Shown here: positions 4,036-6,424 of the stretch, in pieces
Position numbering within the stretch: the stretch's first letter is position 1
How the letters are laid out: each line of letters begins with the position of its first letter
Origin: Victivallales bacterium
Lineage (GTDB): Bacteria > Verrucomicrobiota > Lentisphaeria > Oligosphaerales > Oligosphaeraceae
Direction: 5' to 3'
DNA length: 6,424 nucleotides
NCBI GenBank assembly: GCA_017543165.1
Contig: JAFYGL010000735.1
Span: 1-6,424 of the forward strand
Made by a program: the position numbers and the translations under genes
Notes under the pieces: model-generated
The model's input: only the letters and a program-made list of their open reading frames with translations
The model's database searches: none
What the model was told of the DNA's origin: nothing

Positions 4036-6424
4036 ATGATGCGTGGATTTTACCTGGCTTTCTTTTCGTTGTTCTGCCTGAATGCGGCATTTGCCCTTCA
4101 GCTGGACAAGCCGTCGTTGAACAAGGTGGAGTTTCTTGAGGCGGCGAAGCATGCGCCGCTTCAACTTGTCAAGAATGGCGAGTTGCAATTTGCCATAGTC
4201 TATGACCCGAAAACAGAGACGAGCACGACATTCGCCGTGCGCAAATCAGGGAATCTGGCTGCTGAGGCGTTGAAGGACGCATTTGAGCGCAGCGTTGGCA
4301 AGGCGCCTGCGGTATTGCCGCCAGATTCCCCTGAACTGGCGAAATACCCGCTCTTGATTGCCGTGGGTGACACTCCGTATGCCAAGGCATTGGGCATTGT
4401 CCCAGGAAAGTTGCCGTGCGAAGGCTATGTGGTGCGCACATTCGACAAGGGCGTGGTAATCTGCGGCAACGACGGCAGCCTGGTGCCAGGGACATACAAC
4501 ACGATGGACTGGTACCGCTACCGCATGAACGGCACCGCCAATGGCGCATACGACTTCTGCGAGCGCGTCCTGGGCATGAGGTACTACTATGCGGGCATTG
4601 GCACCGTTGCACAGCCATTCAAGGATTTGGAGTTGCAGCCATGCGCCTGGACTGACCATCCACGCTACAAGGAACGCTACAACTGGGCGGTGGAAAGCAT
4701 GTTCAAGCGCAACTTCCCATGGAAGGGCATTGCCAAGAACAACAACATGCAGATAGAGCATTCCTGGAGAATGGCCATTTCCACCCGCTATATTTCAGGC
4801 CACAGCCCAGACCCCATGGCGATGGCAAAGGTGTTTCCCGACAAAATCGATGACATCTTTTTCACTTCCGAGGACGGGCACCGCTATTTTCTCCCCAACA
4901 CGCACATCGGCAACTACTTTGATGTGACCAATCCTGCCTTCACCAAGTTGCTGGTGGATTGCTTTGTTAAGTTCTATGAAAGCAAAGGCAAGTGGCGGGC
5001 ACCCTGGGGCAGGCAGCACGCGCCCAACTCTGAGTACGTGCTGTTTGGCCAGTGCGACACATTCGTGAACAATCTGGAGAACGAGCGCTCCCGCCCGTAC
5101 ATATACAAGGCGAAGGAAGGCGGCCCCCGCACTGGCAAGTATTCCGATGTGTACATGCACTTCTGGATTGATTTGGGGCGTCAGGTGGAGGAGCGTCTGC
5201 CTGGCAAGAAAATCGGCTTCAGCCTGTACCACAACTACTCTTATCCGCCAGTGAAACAATACGAGAACGTGCCGAAGAATCTTTGCCCCAAGCTGGACAT
5301 TGGCACGCCTGCGCTGGTGCGCTCCCCGCTGGCGCGCAAAAACTATGTTGATGTGTACAGCCGCTGGAGCAAGGTATTCGGCAAGCCCCTCAACGCCTAT
5401 TGGTATGGCATTCAGACCAATGCGTACTCCAAGGGCATTCAGGGTGCGTACATGAAGGAACTGATGCAGTTGCTGAGACCATATATTTCCGACGAGGGAT
5501 TGATGCTTGACGCAGGCGGCTGCGACTGGCATTTCTACTATTCGTACTACCCTGTTTACAGGGCCATGTGGAATCCAGACTGCGATACGGATGCCATGAT
5601 TGACGAGCACTGGGAACTGCTGTACGGCCCCGTGGCAGGAAAGCATCTGCGGGCTTTCTACAATCTGGTGCGGGAACGCTGGGAAAAGGTGCTTATTCCC
5701 TCGCTGAAGAGCATTGCGGCGACTTCAGTGCCGCCAACGGACCTGTACAATGCCTACAACCTTACCATAGTGAAGCAGCTGGAAGAATTGCTGGACAAGG
5801 CGTACAAGGCCACTGCCGAAGGCAGCATCGAGCGCATGAGGCTGGACTTCTTTGCCGAACCATGGAAAAAGGAGTTTGTGGCAAGCCGCGCATATCTTAC
5901 GAAGGTGCTGAATACATACCGCGCATACAGGCTGCCTGAAGGCGTGGAGCCAGTCATTGACGGCCAGGTGGACGAGGCCTGCTGGCAGCTGGCGGCAGAC
6001 ATGCCTCTGCGTGACTACCTGGGGAACGACCGTGTCTCCGCCCGCAAGCAGGATGTGCGCATCTTGTGGAATGACAAAGGCATCTGGCTGGCCTGCAAGG
6101 AAGACGGCAAGACCAGTTCAGTGCCATTGGATGTATGGATGAAAAGCGACCATGTGGAGTTGCTCTTGTCACCTGGGCGCGGAAAGGAGGAGTTTTTCCA
6201 ATTTGCCAGCAATCCCAATGGCGACAGCGCCCAGGGCACCCGCCGCTTGAAGCCGATTGAGGCGGGGTATGACGGAAAGTGGAAGTGCCCTGGCTTCAAA
6301 TGCGCCTCTAAACTTAATGATGATGGCTGGTCAACCGAGTTGTTCATCCCATTCGAGGGGCTGAATGGCAAGCCTGCCCCAAGGCCGTATAAAAGTTGGT
6401 TCTTCAATGTGATTGTGACCGATG
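4036..6424 (+). CDS. Secreted DUF4838-type putative glycoside hydrolase with CBM9-like domain (3' end cut off)
   Basis: An open frame with no stop to the window edge; 796 residues are visible. A signal peptide is clear: MMR, hydrophobic core 5-19, likely cleavage after AFA (18-20). Cys14 lacks a good lipobox. About 45-200 resembles the GH67 N-terminal-like domain found with this family, ending in the segment CERVLGMRYYYAGIGTVAQP (175-194). About 205-480 is DUF4838-like, with HFWIDLGRQVEERLPGKKIG (375-394), YHNYSYPP (398-405) and the segment from 472 to 500. A helical part follows (about 508-635, starting YRAMWNPDCDTDAMIDEHWE at 508-527). From 637 on, PVIDGQVDEACWQLA (639-653) begins a CBM9-like carbohydrate-binding domain that is cut by the window. 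The start at 4036 has GGGAG (4021-4025) ten bases upstream; ATG 4039 is an alternative. Catalytic residues and substrate are not established, so 'hydrolase' is a family-level inference. It lies 66 bases behind the pseudopilin gene, probably in the same transcript. Confidence 0.85.
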   Translation, partial: MMRGFYLAFFSLFCLNAAFALQLDKPSLNKVEFLEAAKHAPLQLVKNGELQFAIVYDPKTETSTTFAVRKSGNLAAEALKDAFERSVGKAPAVLPPDSPELAKYPLLIAVGDTPYAKALGIVPGKLPCEGYVVRTFDKGVVICGNDGSLVPGTYNTMDWYRYRMNGTANGAYDFCERVLGMRYYYAGIGTVAQPFKDLELQPCAWTDHPRYKERYNWAVESMFKRNFPWKGIAKNNNMQIEHSWRMAISTRYISGHSPDPMAMAKVFPDKIDDIFFTSEDGHRYFLPNTHIGNYFDVTNPAFTKLLVDCFVKFYESKGKWRAPWGRQHAPNSEYVLFGQCDTFVNNLENERSRPYIYKAKEGGPRTGKYSDVYMHFWIDLGRQVEERLPGKKIGFSLYHNYSYPPVKQYENVPKNLCPKLDIGTPALVRSPLARKNYVDVYSRWSKVFGKPLNAYWYGIQTNAYSKGIQGAYMKELMQLLRPYISDEGLMLDAGGCDWHFYYSYYPVYRAMWNPDCDTDAMIDEHWELLYGPVAGKHLRAFYNLVRERWEKVLIPSLKSIAATSVPPTDLYNAYNLTIVKQLEELLDKAYKATAEGSIERMRLDFFAEPWKKEFVASRAYLTKVLNTYRAYRLPEGVEPVIDGQVDEACWQLAADMPLRDYLGNDRVSARKQDVRILWNDKGIWLACKEDGKTSSVPLDVWMKSDHVELLLSPGRGKEEFFQFASNPNGDSAQGTRRLKPIEAGYDGKWKCPGFKCASKLNDDGWSTELFIPFEGLNGKPAPRPYKSWFFNVIVTD

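Noticed and set aside
4246..4761. Overlapping minus-strand open frames under the 5' part of the hydrolase gene
   Set aside because: They are antisense to a frame with signal peptide and recognisable domains; low-complexity composition.
4795..5646. A 283-codon open frame on the minus strand
   Set aside because: It lies wholly inside the clearly coding + strand hydrolase frame, and its translation (His/Val/Leu-rich, no family motif) looks like an antisense shadow.

Overview
The window looks like a chromosomal piece of a Lentisphaeria/Victivallales-type bacterium (PVC superphylum). The basis is the pair of small pseudopilin-like proteins with an [20 protein letters not shown] N-terminus and a C-terminal H-X9-DG motif, followed by a secreted DUF4838-type putative glycoside hydrolase. 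That combination is typical of Lentisphaerae and relatives. The taxonomic call is inference from gene style; there is no rRNA or other marker gene here.

All five genes lie on the + strand. Positions 1-205 hold no gene. They carry a strongly structured leader: a long imperfect hairpin (core 82-134, extendable with G-U pairs to about 64-152), immediately followed by a nearly perfect G/C-rich palindrome (150-190) whose 5' arm is also part of a G-quadruplex-type motif (145-166). A clear ribosome binding site (195-200) and the ATG at 206 follow directly.

206-2164 is a two-gene unit: a 12-TM major facilitator transporter (206-1357), then an arylamine N-acetyltransferase with an intact Cys69-His107-Asp122 triad (1370-2164). 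The gap is 12 bases and the second gene's Shine-Dalgarno overlaps the first gene's stop codon. A modify-and-export (or uptake-and-modify) pair is plausible, but the substrate is unknown.

2165-2276 is an AT-rich spacer with a candidate promoter. 2277-3071 and 3145-3969 are tandem, diverged H-X9-DG pseudopilin-like genes. Their first about 74 bp of homologous coding sequence are nearly identical, including a 34-base exact match, and both proteins end in Gly-x-Gly-Phe. From 4036 to the window edge runs an incomplete gene for a large exported protein: signal peptide, GH67-N-like region, DUF4838-like core, helical region and a CBM9-like domain at the cut end. The pseudopilin-like genes probably belong functionally with this hydrolase (surface handling of polysaccharide), but that link rests on adjacency alone.

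The most unusual thing is the 5' leader at 64-200. It is almost entirely made of alternative, mutually overlapping structures next to a ribosome binding site. It is either a dispersed palindromic repeat inserted upstream of the transporter or an RNA control element.
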